Source: Actinomycetota bacterium
Lineage (GTDB): Bacteria; Actinomycetota; Actinomycetes; S36-B12
Assembly: GCA_016870195.1 (NCBI GenBank)
Contig: VGCC01000016.1
Span: forward strand, 1-41,786
Reading direction: 5' to 3'
DNA length: 41,786 nucleotides
Part shown: piece after piece, positions 15,492 to 23,339 of the stretch
How the letters are laid out: each line of letters starts with the position of its first letter
How positions within the stretch are numbered: position 1 is the stretch's first letter
Position numbers and translations under genes: made by a program
The notes under the pieces: model-generated
Database searches by the model: none
The model's input: only the letters and a program-made list of their open reading frames with translations
Told to the model about the DNA's origin: nothing

Positions 15492-16364
15492 GTGAATCCC
15501 CGTGCGATGCCGGTGTTCGCCGGCGGTACCGGGCGTAGCGGGTCCACGATCGTCGGCCACCTGCTCGACCATCACCCCGATCTCACCCTGACGCGTCCGA
15601 TGGAGGTCCGCTTCATCAGCGGGAACGACGGTGTGCTCGATGCCCTCCATGCCGCGCGCCGTGATCCCGCCGCGGGACTGACAGCCGCGGTGCTCGCGGG
15701 CGAGCGCATCCGCACCCGCTGGTTCCACCGGGCACCCGAGGTCGGCCTGCATACCTCGATGACGCGCGAGCAGGTGGACGCCTGGGTAGCGGACTACCTC
15801 GACGGTTTCCCCGGAGATCCTCGTGCCGCGAGCACCACGCTCGTGCGGCGCATCATGGATGCGATCTGCGATCACATCGGTGCCCAGCGCTGGGTCGACA
15901 CCACACCGGCGAACGCACGCAAGGGTGATCGCCTCTCCTGGCTCTATCCGGACGCACGGGTGATCGCCGTGGTCCGCGACGGTCGGGATGTCGCAGCATC
16001 CTTCGTGGCGCAGTCCTTCGGCCCGGACGACATCTTCGAAGCCCTGGATCAATGGGGTGAACGGATGATGCGGATCCACCGGTCACTGACCTCCGCGCCA
16101 CCCGGGACGATGATGCGCATTGACCTCTTCGACCTCGTGGTCGACGCCCGCACACGCACCCTCGATGACATGCTGGATTTCGTGGGACTGTCTTCGAGTG
16201 ATGCGATCCGCACCTGGTTCGACGCTCACGTCACCGCCTATGCGGCGCATGGCGGACGCTGGCGGAGCCTCGATCCCGCAACGGTCGAGGCAATCGACGA
16301 GCGCTACGCCGAGATCTGCACTCGACTCCACACTTCTGGGGTGGTGATTCCGCATGGGGACTGA
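15492..16364 (+). CDS. Sulfotransferase family protein
   Basis: 290 aa. The P-loop-like 5'-phosphosulfate-binding motif GGTGRSGSTIVGHLL is near the N-terminus and the 3'-phosphate-binding segment VIAVVRDGRDVAASF is in the middle, with DTTPANARK between them. Such enzymes use PAPS to sulfate a hydroxyl or amine; the acceptor is unknown. GTG 15492 or the ATG five codons later may be the start. It overlaps the next gene by 11 bases. Confidence 0.88.
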   Translation: MNPRAMPVFAGGTGRSGSTIVGHLLDHHPDLTLTRPMEVRFISGNDGVLDALHAARRDPAAGLTAAVLAGERIRTRWFHRAPEVGLHTSMTREQVDAWVADYLDGFPGDPRAASTTLVRRIMDAICDHIGAQRWVDTTPANARKGDRLSWLYPDARVIAVVRDGRDVAASFVAQSFGPDDIFEALDQWGERMMRIHRSLTSAPPGTMMRIDLFDLVVDARTRTLDDMLDFVGLSSSDAIRTWFDAHVTAYAAHGGRWRSLDPATVEAIDERYAEICTRLHTSGVVIPHGD

Positions 16365-17904
16365 CGTGGTGATCGTGGGTGCGGGCCACAACGGCCTGGT
16401 CGCGGCGTGCTACCTCGCCCGGGCTGGACTCGACGTCGTCGTCCTGGAGCGCGCCGACCACGTGGGTGGAGCGGCGGTCTCCGCCGAGGTTTTCCCGGGT
16501 GTCCCCGCCCGAGTGTCCAAGTACTCCTACCTCGTGTCACTGCTCCCGCAGGCGGTAATCGACGACCTCGGAGTAGATCTCGAGCTCGTGCACCGTTCGG
16601 TGTCGTCGTTCACTCCGAATCCGGGGGATCCCGCGCGCGGTCTCGTCGTGCACGAAGACCCGGAGTTCCTCAGGTCCGAGTTCGCGCGGGTCACGGGAGA
16701 TCCCAGCGAGGCCGAGCGGTGGGCCGAGTTCTACGCCCGCACCCGGCGGATGGCCGACGTCATCTTCCCGACGTTGACCGCACCGCTCCTTGCCCGCGAG
16801 GAGATGCGTTCGCGGATCGACGCCCGCGATTGGGCGGATTTCGTCGAGTCACCGCTGGGGAACGTGATCGAGAGTTCCCTGACCACGGACATCGCCCGTG
16901 GCGTGGTGTTGACCGATGGATTGATCGGCACCTTCGCCGACGCTCACGACCCATCCCTGCGGCAGAACATCTGCTTCCTCTACCACGTGATCGGTAACGG
17001 AACGGGAAGTTGGGATGTGCCCGTCGGTGGCATGGGTGCGCTCACGGGGCATCTCGCGGAGCTCGCGCGCGGATGGGGTGCGCGGATCATCACCGAGGCG
17101 GAGGTGACGTCGATCGATGCGCAGGACTCGGGTGCACGCGTATGCGCGCGAATCGTTGACGAAGACGTGACATTCGAGTCGCGGTTCGTGCTGGCCAACT
17201 GCGCGCCCGCGGTGCTCGACCGGTTGCGCGGGCGCGTTCCCCGCCCACCGACAGGGGAGAACACGGGGGCCCAGATCAAGGTCAACATGGTCCTGTCACG
17301 GTTACCGCGATTGAAGGACGCCACCGTCGATCCGGAGGATGCCTTCGCCGGCACCTTCCATATCAATGAGAACTACACGCAGCTCCACGACGCGGCGACG
17401 TCCGCCCGTGCCGGGAACCTTCCGGCACCACTTCCCGCGGAGATCTACTGCCACACGCTCTCGGATCCGAGCATCCTCGGGCCGGAGCTGCGGGCATCTG
17501 GTGCGCAGACACTGACCATGTTCGTGCTCCAGACTCCCCATTCCCTGTTCACGAGCGATGCGCCACCCACACGCGAGGAGCTCCGCACCGCCGTCCTGGC
17601 CACCCTCGATTCGGTGCTGGCGGAGCCGATCACGGACTGCATCCTGCGCACCCCCGATGGTTCGGAGTGTCTGGAGATCAACACCACCCTCGACATCGAG
17701 GCGTCGCTGGGGATCCCGACGGGCAACATCTTCCATACGCCCCTGGACTGGCCGTGGGCGATGACGCCCGACGAGGTCGGCACCTGGGGTGTCGAGACTG
17801 ACGTGGCGAGCCTTGTTCTCTGCGGAAGCGGTGCCCGACGCGGGGGAGGGGTGTCCGGAATCCCCGGTCACAACGCCGCGCAGTACGTCCTGGCGTCGCT
17901 CTAG
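16354..17904 (+). CDS. FAD-dependent oxidoreductase, phytoene dehydrogenase-related (PYROXD2-like)
   Basis: 516 aa. N-terminal dinucleotide motif VVIVGAGHNGLVAACYLARAGLDVVVLE and the VGGAAVSAE loop; C-terminal GARRGGGVSGIPGHNAA completes the FAD site. The whole sequence fits the PYROXD2 branch of the CrtI superfamily better than carotenoid desaturases: there are no carotenoid genes nearby and it is co-transcribed with a sulfotransferase. A redox reaction on an unknown substrate is expected. Its stop overlaps the convergent secreted hydrolase by 4 bases. Confidence 0.85.
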   Translation: MGTDVVIVGAGHNGLVAACYLARAGLDVVVLERADHVGGAAVSAEVFPGVPARVSKYSYLVSLLPQAVIDDLGVDLELVHRSVSSFTPNPGDPARGLVVHEDPEFLRSEFARVTGDPSEAERWAEFYARTRRMADVIFPTLTAPLLAREEMRSRIDARDWADFVESPLGNVIESSLTTDIARGVVLTDGLIGTFADAHDPSLRQNICFLYHVIGNGTGSWDVPVGGMGALTGHLAELARGWGARIITEAEVTSIDAQDSGARVCARIVDEDVTFESRFVLANCAPAVLDRLRGRVPRPPTGENTGAQIKVNMVLSRLPRLKDATVDPEDAFAGTFHINENYTQLHDAATSARAGNLPAPLPAEIYCHTLSDPSILGPELRASGAQTLTMFVLQTPHSLFTSDAPPTREELRTAVLATLDSVLAEPITDCILRTPDGSECLEINTTLDIEASLGIPTGNIFHTPLDWPWAMTPDEVGTWGVETDVASLVLCGSGARRGGGVSGIPGHNAAQYVLASL

Positions 17905-18839
17905 TTGTTCAGATGCTGCGCGAGGAAGGCGTCGACCTTCCGGATCGAATCGGTCCACGGCCCGTAGAAGTAGTGACCGGCGCCTTTGTATTCCACGAGA
18001 CGGTTCTCCACGCCGGCAGAGTCCAGGGCGCGCTTCGTGGCACGTGCCCACTCGATGTCGCAGCTGTCGTCCTTGGTGCCGTGGAAGGCCAGGACCGGTT
18101 TGGTCATCCGGGAGAAGTAGTTACGCGATGAGAGCTCGCGCCACGCCGCCGGATTATCGCGTGGTTCGCCGTAGCGCTTGAGGATCTCCTTGCTGATCGG
18201 GTAGTTGTTGCGCTGCCACTTGTTGAAGTTGTCTGCGGCGTTGGTGCTGGTCGATGCGTAGGTGATGGCGGCGTCGAAGACCCCGGGGGCGAGGACGAGG
18301 GCTTGGTAGGCCACCCCGCCTCCCATTGAACGGCCGAGCAGTGCGACGTTCTTGGTGTCGATGAAGGGAAGGGTTGAACTCCGCACGGCCAGTGCAGCAC
18401 CGATCACGTCCTCGGCGTACCCGAGCCGCATCGACCGATCGTTCGCCGGGTCCTTGTCCGAGGATGCGTGATTGCGGTAGTCCACGTGGAGAGCCACGTA
18501 TCCATTGCGGGCGAGCCAATCCTGTTCACGCCGGAAACCCTGGCCACTGACATAGACCTTGGGATCGATGTATCCGTGGGCGAGAACGACAACCGGGAAG
18601 GGTCCCTTGCCGCGTGGCTTGTTCATGATCCCGGAGATCGTGAGGTCCCCGGCTTTGTACGTGATGGCGTGGCGGGTGTATTTCGACGTGCCGCCGAGAT
18701 CCTTGACGATCCGCAGATCCGATCCGGTGAACTCGTGGTTCATCGCCTTAGGGATCGTGTCGGGAAGGGCGGACCCCCACGCAGGTGAGCCGGTGAGCAG
18801 GACAGTGCCCGCGAGGACCAGGGATGCGAGTATTCGCAT
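17901..18839 (-). CDS. Secreted alpha/beta hydrolase (S9/prolyl oligopeptidase-like fold)
   Basis: 312 aa with a signal peptide (MRILASLVLAGTVLLTGSPAWGSA). The hydrolase core shows the oxyanion region VVVLAHGYIDP, nucleophile LGRSMGGG, acid in HGTKDDSCD and His in KGAGHYF. It is related to dienelactone hydrolase/S9 peptidases acting on peptides or esters outside the cell. A DD-Cys (TKDDSCD) motif is common in this group. Function beyond ester or peptide hydrolysis is not deducible. Confidence 0.85.
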   Translation of the reverse strand: MRILASLVLAGTVLLTGSPAWGSALPDTIPKAMNHEFTGSDLRIVKDLGGTSKYTRHAITYKAGDLTISGIMNKPRGKGPFPVVVLAHGYIDPKVYVSGQGFRREQDWLARNGYVALHVDYRNHASSDKDPANDRSMRLGYAEDVIGAALAVRSSTLPFIDTKNVALLGRSMGGGVAYQALVLAPGVFDAAITYASTSTNAADNFNKWQRNNYPISKEILKRYGEPRDNPAAWRELSSRNYFSRMTKPVLAFHGTKDDSCDIEWARATKRALDSAGVENRLVEYKGAGHYFYGPWTDSIRKVDAFLAQHLNN

Positions 18840-18853
18840 CCTTCGATGCTACG

Positions 18854-19321
18854 TCAGCGACGCTTCCAGGCCCCGGGTGTGTCGAGTTGCGCGAGAACCT
18901 GTGGCGGCATGTCCCCGGTGAGGATGTCGGCGAGGGTGACGTGCTCAAGGATGTCGCGGAGTGCGGCGCGCGTTGCAACCCAGACATCGCGTAGGTGCTC
19001 CGCGCGTCCGCCGTAGATCGCATCCTCCGGCGGTGCCCCGCGCACCGCGGCCAGGGGACCTTCGAGTGCGCGGATGACATCGGCCACGGTCACGTCCGCG
19101 GGTGCCTTGGCGAGTCGGAAGCCGCCTTCGACGCCACGTTGGCTGGTCACGATCCCCGCCTGGCGCAGGGTGCGCAGGATGCTCTCGAGGAACTTCGCCG
19201 GGATCGAGAGATCGGTGGCGAGCTTCTCGCAGGTGGTCAGCCGGGTGTCGCCGACGGAGGCGTTGTAGGCGAGTTCGGTCAACGACCGAAGGGCGTAATC
19301 GACCCGGGCGGAGACCTCCAT
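18854..19321 (-). CDS. Rrf2-family transcriptional regulator without iron-sulfur cysteines
   Basis: 155 aa from ATG at 19321. Winged-helix with KLATDLSIPAKFLESILRTLRQAGIVTSQRGVEGGFRLA, the Rrf2 signature. The only cysteine is near residue 31 (TTCEKL); the three clustered cysteines that hold the cluster in IscR and NsrR are missing, as in CymR-type members. It may sense something else, or act as a constitutive repressor. It lies 59 bases downstream of chrA on the same strand. See the inverted repeat at 19321-19356. Confidence 0.9.
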   Translation of the reverse strand: MEVSARVDYALRSLTELAYNASVGDTRLTTCEKLATDLSIPAKFLESILRTLRQAGIVTSQRGVEGGFRLAKAPADVTVADVIRALEGPLAAVRGAPPEDAIYGGRAEHLRDVWVATRAALRDILEHVTLADILTGDMPPQVLAQLDTPGAWKRR

Positions 19322-19356
19322 GGCCCTATTGAACCCCCGCGATCCCATCAGGGCCA
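19321..19356 (-). repeat. 7-bp inverted repeat at the rrf2 start
   Basis: TGGCCCT (19321-19327) and AGGGCCA (19350-19356) are perfect arms 22 bases apart. On the minus strand the 3' arm covers the first base of the Rrf2 start codon. It could affect translation or be part of a chrA 3' end; no strong evidence. Confidence 0.3.
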
Positions 19357-19380
19357 ACGCGGGCCAATCCGGGTCGCTTC

Positions 19381-20727
19381 CTAGAGCAACCCCGTCAGCA
19401 CACCGAGTCCGGCGCAGGCGGCCAGGACCCGCAGGGTTCCGACCTTGAACCGGAAGACGAGTACGGCTGCCACGGCCGAGATGGCGACGGAGGTCCACGC
19501 GATGCCCGAGGGAACTGGGACGTAGATCGGACCCCAGCGCTCGGTGACCACCTCGAGGAACGCGGTATTCACGGTGAACCACACCGCGAGGCTCAACACC
19601 ACACCGGCGACGGCCGCCCCGACGGCGGTCAGCGCGTGACGGAGGGCGACGTTCTCCCGGAGCCGCTCCACGTACGGGGCGCCGAAGAAGATGAACATGA
19701 AGCACGGGACGAATGTCACCCAGATCGCGAGGACCGCCCCGAGAAGTCCTGCCACCAGCGGGGGCAGGTCACCGGGATTGTTGAAGGCGGCCAGGAACCC
19801 GACGAATTGCACGACCAGGATCAAGGGTCCCGGGGTTGTTTCTGCAAGGCCGAGGCCCGTGACCATGTCACGCGACGTGATCCATTCGTAACGGAAGACC
19901 GCCTCCTGCGCGATGTAGGCGAGCACCGCGTATGCGCCGCCGAACGTCACCAACGCGCTTTGCGAGAACAGGATTGCCTCCTGGCTGAATACGCTCGCAG
20001 TCCCCAGTGCCAGGACCAGGATGCCCATCGGCACCAACCAGAGCGCTGCGGCGATCCATCCGGCCCGAAGTGCGCGCCGCTGCGTTGTTCGGCTCATGAC
20101 CGCGTCGTCGGCGAGCAGCGCCTCGGGTTCGTCCGTCGATGCGTGGCCAGCCACTTCCCCGGGGAATTGATCGGTTGCCCGCCCGCCACCGAACCATCCG
20201 ACGAGTGCGGCGACCACGATGATGATTGGGAAGAGCACCCGAAAGAAGGTGATCGCCAGGAACGACACCGTGGCGATCGCGATCAATGCTCCACTCCGGA
20301 GTGTTCGCCTGCTGATGCGCAGGAATGCTTCGGCGACCAGCACGACCACTGCAGCCTGCAGACCGAAGAGGAGTCCGGCGACCCAGTTCACCGATCCATA
20401 CAGCGCATACATCACGGACAGCGCGAGCATGACCACGAAGCCGGGGAGGATGAACAGCGTCCCCGCGATCAATCCACCGCGGCGGCCGTGCATCAGCCAC
20501 CCCACATACGTGGCGAGTTGTTGTGCCTCCGGGCCCGGGAGCACCATGCAGTAGTTCAGGGCGTGGAGAAACCTGCGCTCACTGAGCCACCGCCGTTGCT
20601 CTACGAGCTCACGGTGCATCAACGCGATCTGTCCCGCGGGCCCCCCGAAGCTGTTGAGTCCGACGTACCCCCACACCTTCGCGGCCTCGCGCAGCGAGAC
20701 CCCGTGCCCCCCGTCTGTGCCGACCAC
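19381..20727 (-). CDS. chrA: ChrA-family chromate transporter
   Basis: 448 aa, the long two-half form with about ten to twelve membrane helices. The N-half has FGGPAGQIALMHRE and LPGPEAQQLATYVGW, and the C-half repeats the motif in VTFGGAYAVLAYIAQEAV and TTPGPLILVVQFVGF. ChrA proteins export chromate. No chrB regulator is visible; an Rrf2 gene follows. The gene starts (GTG) 1 base after the decayed mtnC/transposase segment. Substrate other than chromate is possible. Confidence 0.9.
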   Translation of the reverse strand: MVGTDGGHGVSLREAAKVWGYVGLNSFGGPAGQIALMHRELVEQRRWLSERRFLHALNYCMVLPGPEAQQLATYVGWLMHGRRGGLIAGTLFILPGFVVMLALSVMYALYGSVNWVAGLLFGLQAAVVVLVAEAFLRISRRTLRSGALIAIATVSFLAITFFRVLFPIIIVVAALVGWFGGGRATDQFPGEVAGHASTDEPEALLADDAVMSRTTQRRALRAGWIAAALWLVPMGILVLALGTASVFSQEAILFSQSALVTFGGAYAVLAYIAQEAVFRYEWITSRDMVTGLGLAETTPGPLILVVQFVGFLAAFNNPGDLPPLVAGLLGAVLAIWVTFVPCFMFIFFGAPYVERLRENVALRHALTAVGAAVAGVVLSLAVWFTVNTAFLEVVTERWGPIYVPVPSGIAWTSVAISAVAAVLVFRFKVGTLRVLAACAGLGVLTGLL

Positions 20728-20728
20728 G

Positions 20729-21061
20729 TCAGTGCTGACCGTTGATCATGATGGCGCCGAAGGACGTCACCTCGGGATGACCAGGCGTCCCGAGTGCGGT
20801 GTTGGGTTCGCCTGGACGGCGTAGTCCGATCGTCTGCCAGCCCGCGGCGCGAGCCGCATCGAGTTCCGCACCGGAATCGGAGAGGAAGAGCAGGCTGTGT
20901 GCCGGCAAGCCGATTGCGTCGGTGATTGCCAGGTAGGACTTGCTCTCCCGTTTAGGTCCGGCGTTCTCGGTGTCGAAGTTGCCACTGAAGAAATCGAGGA
21001 GGTCGCCTTCAGGGGTAGCTGCGGATGTAGTAGTTCCCCATCTGCTCCCCGAAGACCGGGA
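20729..21061 (-). pseudogene. mtnC: mtnC remnant (enolase-phosphatase/acireductone synthase), C-terminal part
   Basis: The C-terminal ~105 codons of the minus frame read TPEGDLLDFFSGNFDTENAGPK, LFLSDSGAELDAARAAGWQT and GLRRPGEP, all conserved in acireductone synthase MtnC, which converts a diketo intermediate of methionine salvage. The catalytic N-terminal half (DxD nucleophile, cap) is missing; the segment joins the transposase fragment at about 21061-21068 in the same frame. The residues around the join (SSGS...) look like a degenerate continuation of MtnC. It is a dead gene. No other methionine-salvage gene is in view. Confidence 0.75.
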
Positions 21062-21067
21062 CCGCGG

Positions 21068-21250
21068 CCGACGTGGCCCCCACGACGGATGCGCCAACCG
21101 CAGCTCCACGTGGGCAACCTCAACCTCCGGGGGAATCTGATGCGGACACGACCGCGGCCGATGCGAACGATCAGCCAACCCTTCCAGGCCACCAACCTCA
21201 TACCTCTGCTCAGCCACTGACAACTCCCTCATATACGGGAGTGTTACCAA
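21068..21250 (-). mobile_element. IS481-type transposase fragment, N-terminal with internal deletion
   Basis: The frame reads MRELSVAEQRY, then directly EVGGLEGLADRSHRPRSCPH and VELRLAHPSWGPRR, characteristic of the N-terminal HTH half of IS481-family transposases. Comparison with family memory suggests about 35-40 residues (the first HTH) are lost between the two RY motifs. The DDE catalytic domain is absent; after GPRR the frame enters mtnC sequence. CTCCC/GGGAG arms (21224-21241) flank the start codon region. A non-functional remnant. Confidence 0.7.
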
Positions 21251-21298
21251 TTAACCAAAGGTCATGTAACCCATCAGCCGAAACATGACCACATGAAG

Positions 21299-21371
<73 letters not shown>

Positions 21372-21384
21372 GAGGAGTAGAAAG

Positions 21385-22323
21385 TTACCAAAGGAGTGAG
21401 TCCACGGCACGCGCGACCCGGATCGAGTCCCGTGGGGGAAGCAGCCAGCCGTCTCCACCCTGGATCCGATCGCTCACCTCCTCGAACATGATCTGGTACG
21501 CGTCGACCTGCGGGAACTCCTCGATGTGGCCATCGACCCACAGCGAAGTTGCTGCTCGCCAGGTGGCGAATGCCTGATCGTCGGTGACGCGCACCTCTCC
21601 CGCTGGCCCGCGGACGGTGAGTCGTTGGGATGCCGGGAGGTTGAAGGAGCCGGCGATGGCGGCCCGGGTGTCTGCACCCCAACTCAGAGTCGCCTGGGTG
21701 GTGAGGTCGACTCCCTCGCCGCCCATCTCGCGCTCCACATCCACGACGGTGAAGTCCTCGACGTCGGGCAGGCAGGCGACGAGCGCATGCACGGGGTAGA
21801 TGCCGACGTCGTAGAGGGCGCCGCCGCCGTGCCGGGGGGACAGGCGGTAGTTGCCCGGGGTGACGCCCTGGAAGGTGAAGGTTGCGCGGTAGTTCTCGAC
21901 GGGGCCCAGGGCTCCGGAGGTTGCCAGGTCGACGATCCGGCGCATCCGCGGATGCCACCGGGACCAGGTCGCCTCGACGAGGTGGACACCGGCTGCGTCG
22001 GCGAGGGAGAAGGCGTAAGCCGCTTGCTCGGCGGTGAGCACCATCGGCTTCTCGCAGAGCACATTCTTGCTGGCAGCGATGGACGCCTCGATCCAGGGCA
22101 GGTGCGCGTCATTGGAGAGACAGATGTAGACGGCGTCGACGTTCGGGTCTTCGACGACGGCCTGGTAGGAGTCGTAGGCCACCACAGGCTCGGTTGCGCG
22201 CGCGCGATCGATGTCACGGGCACCCGTGGCGTAGAGGGTTGCGCCTTCGGCGTTGTGGATCGCGGCGGCGGTGGCCTGGGTTACCAGCCAACCGGCGCCG
22301 AGGACACCCCACCGGACGGTTAT
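21385..22323 (-). CDS. Gfo/Idh/MocA-family oxidoreductase with no standard start codon
   Basis: Coding similarity extends upstream of the first GTG (22185): ITVRWGVLGAGWLVTQATAA is the Rossmann beta-alpha-beta start, so the true N-terminus is at about 22323. There the codon is ATA, part of an ATAA overlapping the TAA stop of the upstream gene (22320-22322). Neither ATG, GTG nor TTG occurs nearby in frame. Catalytic CEKPMVL and GGGALYDVGIYPVHA follow. Likely a dehydrogenase of the dihydrodiol/inositol dehydrogenase type. Full reading gives about 312 aa; starting at 22185 would remove the cofactor fold. Confidence 0.8.
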   Translation of the reverse strand: MTVRWGVLGAGWLVTQATAAAIHNAEGATLYATGARDIDRARATEPVVAYDSYQAVVEDPNVDAVYICLSNDAHLPWIEASIAASKNVLCEKPMVLTAEQAAYAFSLADAAGVHLVEATWSRWHPRMRRIVDLATSGALGPVENYRATFTFQGVTPGNYRLSPRHGGGALYDVGIYPVHALVACLPDVEDFTVVDVEREMGGEGVDLTTQATLSWGADTRAAIAGSFNLPASQRLTVRGPAGEVRVTDDQAFATWRAATSLWVDGHIEEFPQVDAYQIMFEEVSDRIQGGDGWLLPPRDSIRVARAVDSLLW

Positions 22324-23330
22324 CGGACTAATTCCGGGACGACGGGAGTGCTTCCGTTCGCCGCGGACTGCTCCGCGGCTTCCATGAGGGCGACCACATT
22401 GCGCGAGTGGACCGGCAGCACCTGCATCGATAACCCGGTGGCGAGGAACGCGGCGAGTTCCCGATGGAAGGTGAAGGGGGAAACCGCATCGAGGTCGATC
22501 ACACGAGGCGCAGAGCCGGGGATGTGCAGGGAGATGAGTGCCGGGAGGTCGGCCACTGCGGGCTCCGCCTGGGGATCCCAGTCACCGACGATCGCGCCCT
22601 CCGTGCCAAGCGCGTAGAACTTCGGTCTGCGGGCGGCGGCCAAGTCCGAGTTGATGAACCGCGCTTGCCGACCATCGGTGAACGTGATCGTGACCTCGGC
22701 GTGGTCCGCGTTCGTGGCGTGCAGCCACTGACGCTTGTGGTTTATGCCCGCCACGTGCGCCACGTCGGTGCCGAACAGATCTAGGATCTGATCGATGTAG
22801 TGCGAACCCCAGTCGAAGATCGCCCCACCGGAGACGTCGGCATCCGAGTGCCAGTAGTCGCAGGGGCGCGAGTAACCACCGACGAAGCCCTCGTATGTGA
22901 ACACCTCGCCGATCGCACCCTCGCGAATGAGTCGTCGCATCGTGACGTAGTCGGGATCGAATCGACGGTTCTGATAGACGACGAGGGTCAGGTCTTTGTC
23001 CCGCGCGATCCGGAGCACCTCATCGCACTGCACGGCGGTGAGGGCCATCGGCTTCTCCAGGACCACGTGGATGCCGCGTTCGAGCGTGGCGCGGGCCCAT
23101 TCGAAGTGCGTGTTCGGCGGGGTCGAGATCACGACGATGTCGACGAGTCCCGAATCCAGCATCTGCGTCGCGTCACTGAAGCCCGCTGCGTCGGGGGCGA
23201 GTTCCTGCGCGGCTGCGACGCGCTCGGGGTTGACGTCGCACACAGCCGTCAGTTTCCAGCCGGGGACACTCTGGATGGCCAGGTTGTGCTCGCGCCCGAT
23301 GGCACCGTAGGCGAGGAGACCGACACGCAT
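22320..23330 (-). CDS. Gfo/Idh/MocA-family oxidoreductase
   Basis: 336 aa. Rossmann start MRVGLLAYGAIGREHNLAI, then ISTPPNTHFEWA, the catalytic lysine motif VLEKPMALT, and the C-domain GGAIFDWGSHYIDQILDLF with the expected Asp/His positions. The family acts on sugars, sugar acids and cyclitols with NAD(P). It is directly followed on the strand by a second homologue, which shares little sequence outside these motifs, so the pair may catalyse successive steps. No sugar transporter or regulator is adjacent. Confidence 0.9.
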   Translation of the reverse strand: MRVGLLAYGAIGREHNLAIQSVPGWKLTAVCDVNPERVAAAQELAPDAAGFSDATQMLDSGLVDIVVISTPPNTHFEWARATLERGIHVVLEKPMALTAVQCDEVLRIARDKDLTLVVYQNRRFDPDYVTMRRLIREGAIGEVFTYEGFVGGYSRPCDYWHSDADVSGGAIFDWGSHYIDQILDLFGTDVAHVAGINHKRQWLHATNADHAEVTITFTDGRQARFINSDLAAARRPKFYALGTEGAIVGDWDPQAEPAVADLPALISLHIPGSAPRVIDLDAVSPFTFHRELAAFLATGLSMQVLPVHSRNVVALMEAAEQSAANGSTPVVPELVR

Positions 23331-23339
23331 GGCGGGACG

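Noticed and set aside
16354-17904. Carotenoid desaturase (crtI) linked to heliorhodopsin
   Set aside because: No crtB, crtE, crtY or retinal oxygenase nearby, and the sequence fits PYROXD2-like proteins better.
19636-20745. 369-codon plus-strand frame opposite chrA
   Set aside because: Asp/His/Glu-rich antisense shadow; chrA has clear transporter motifs.
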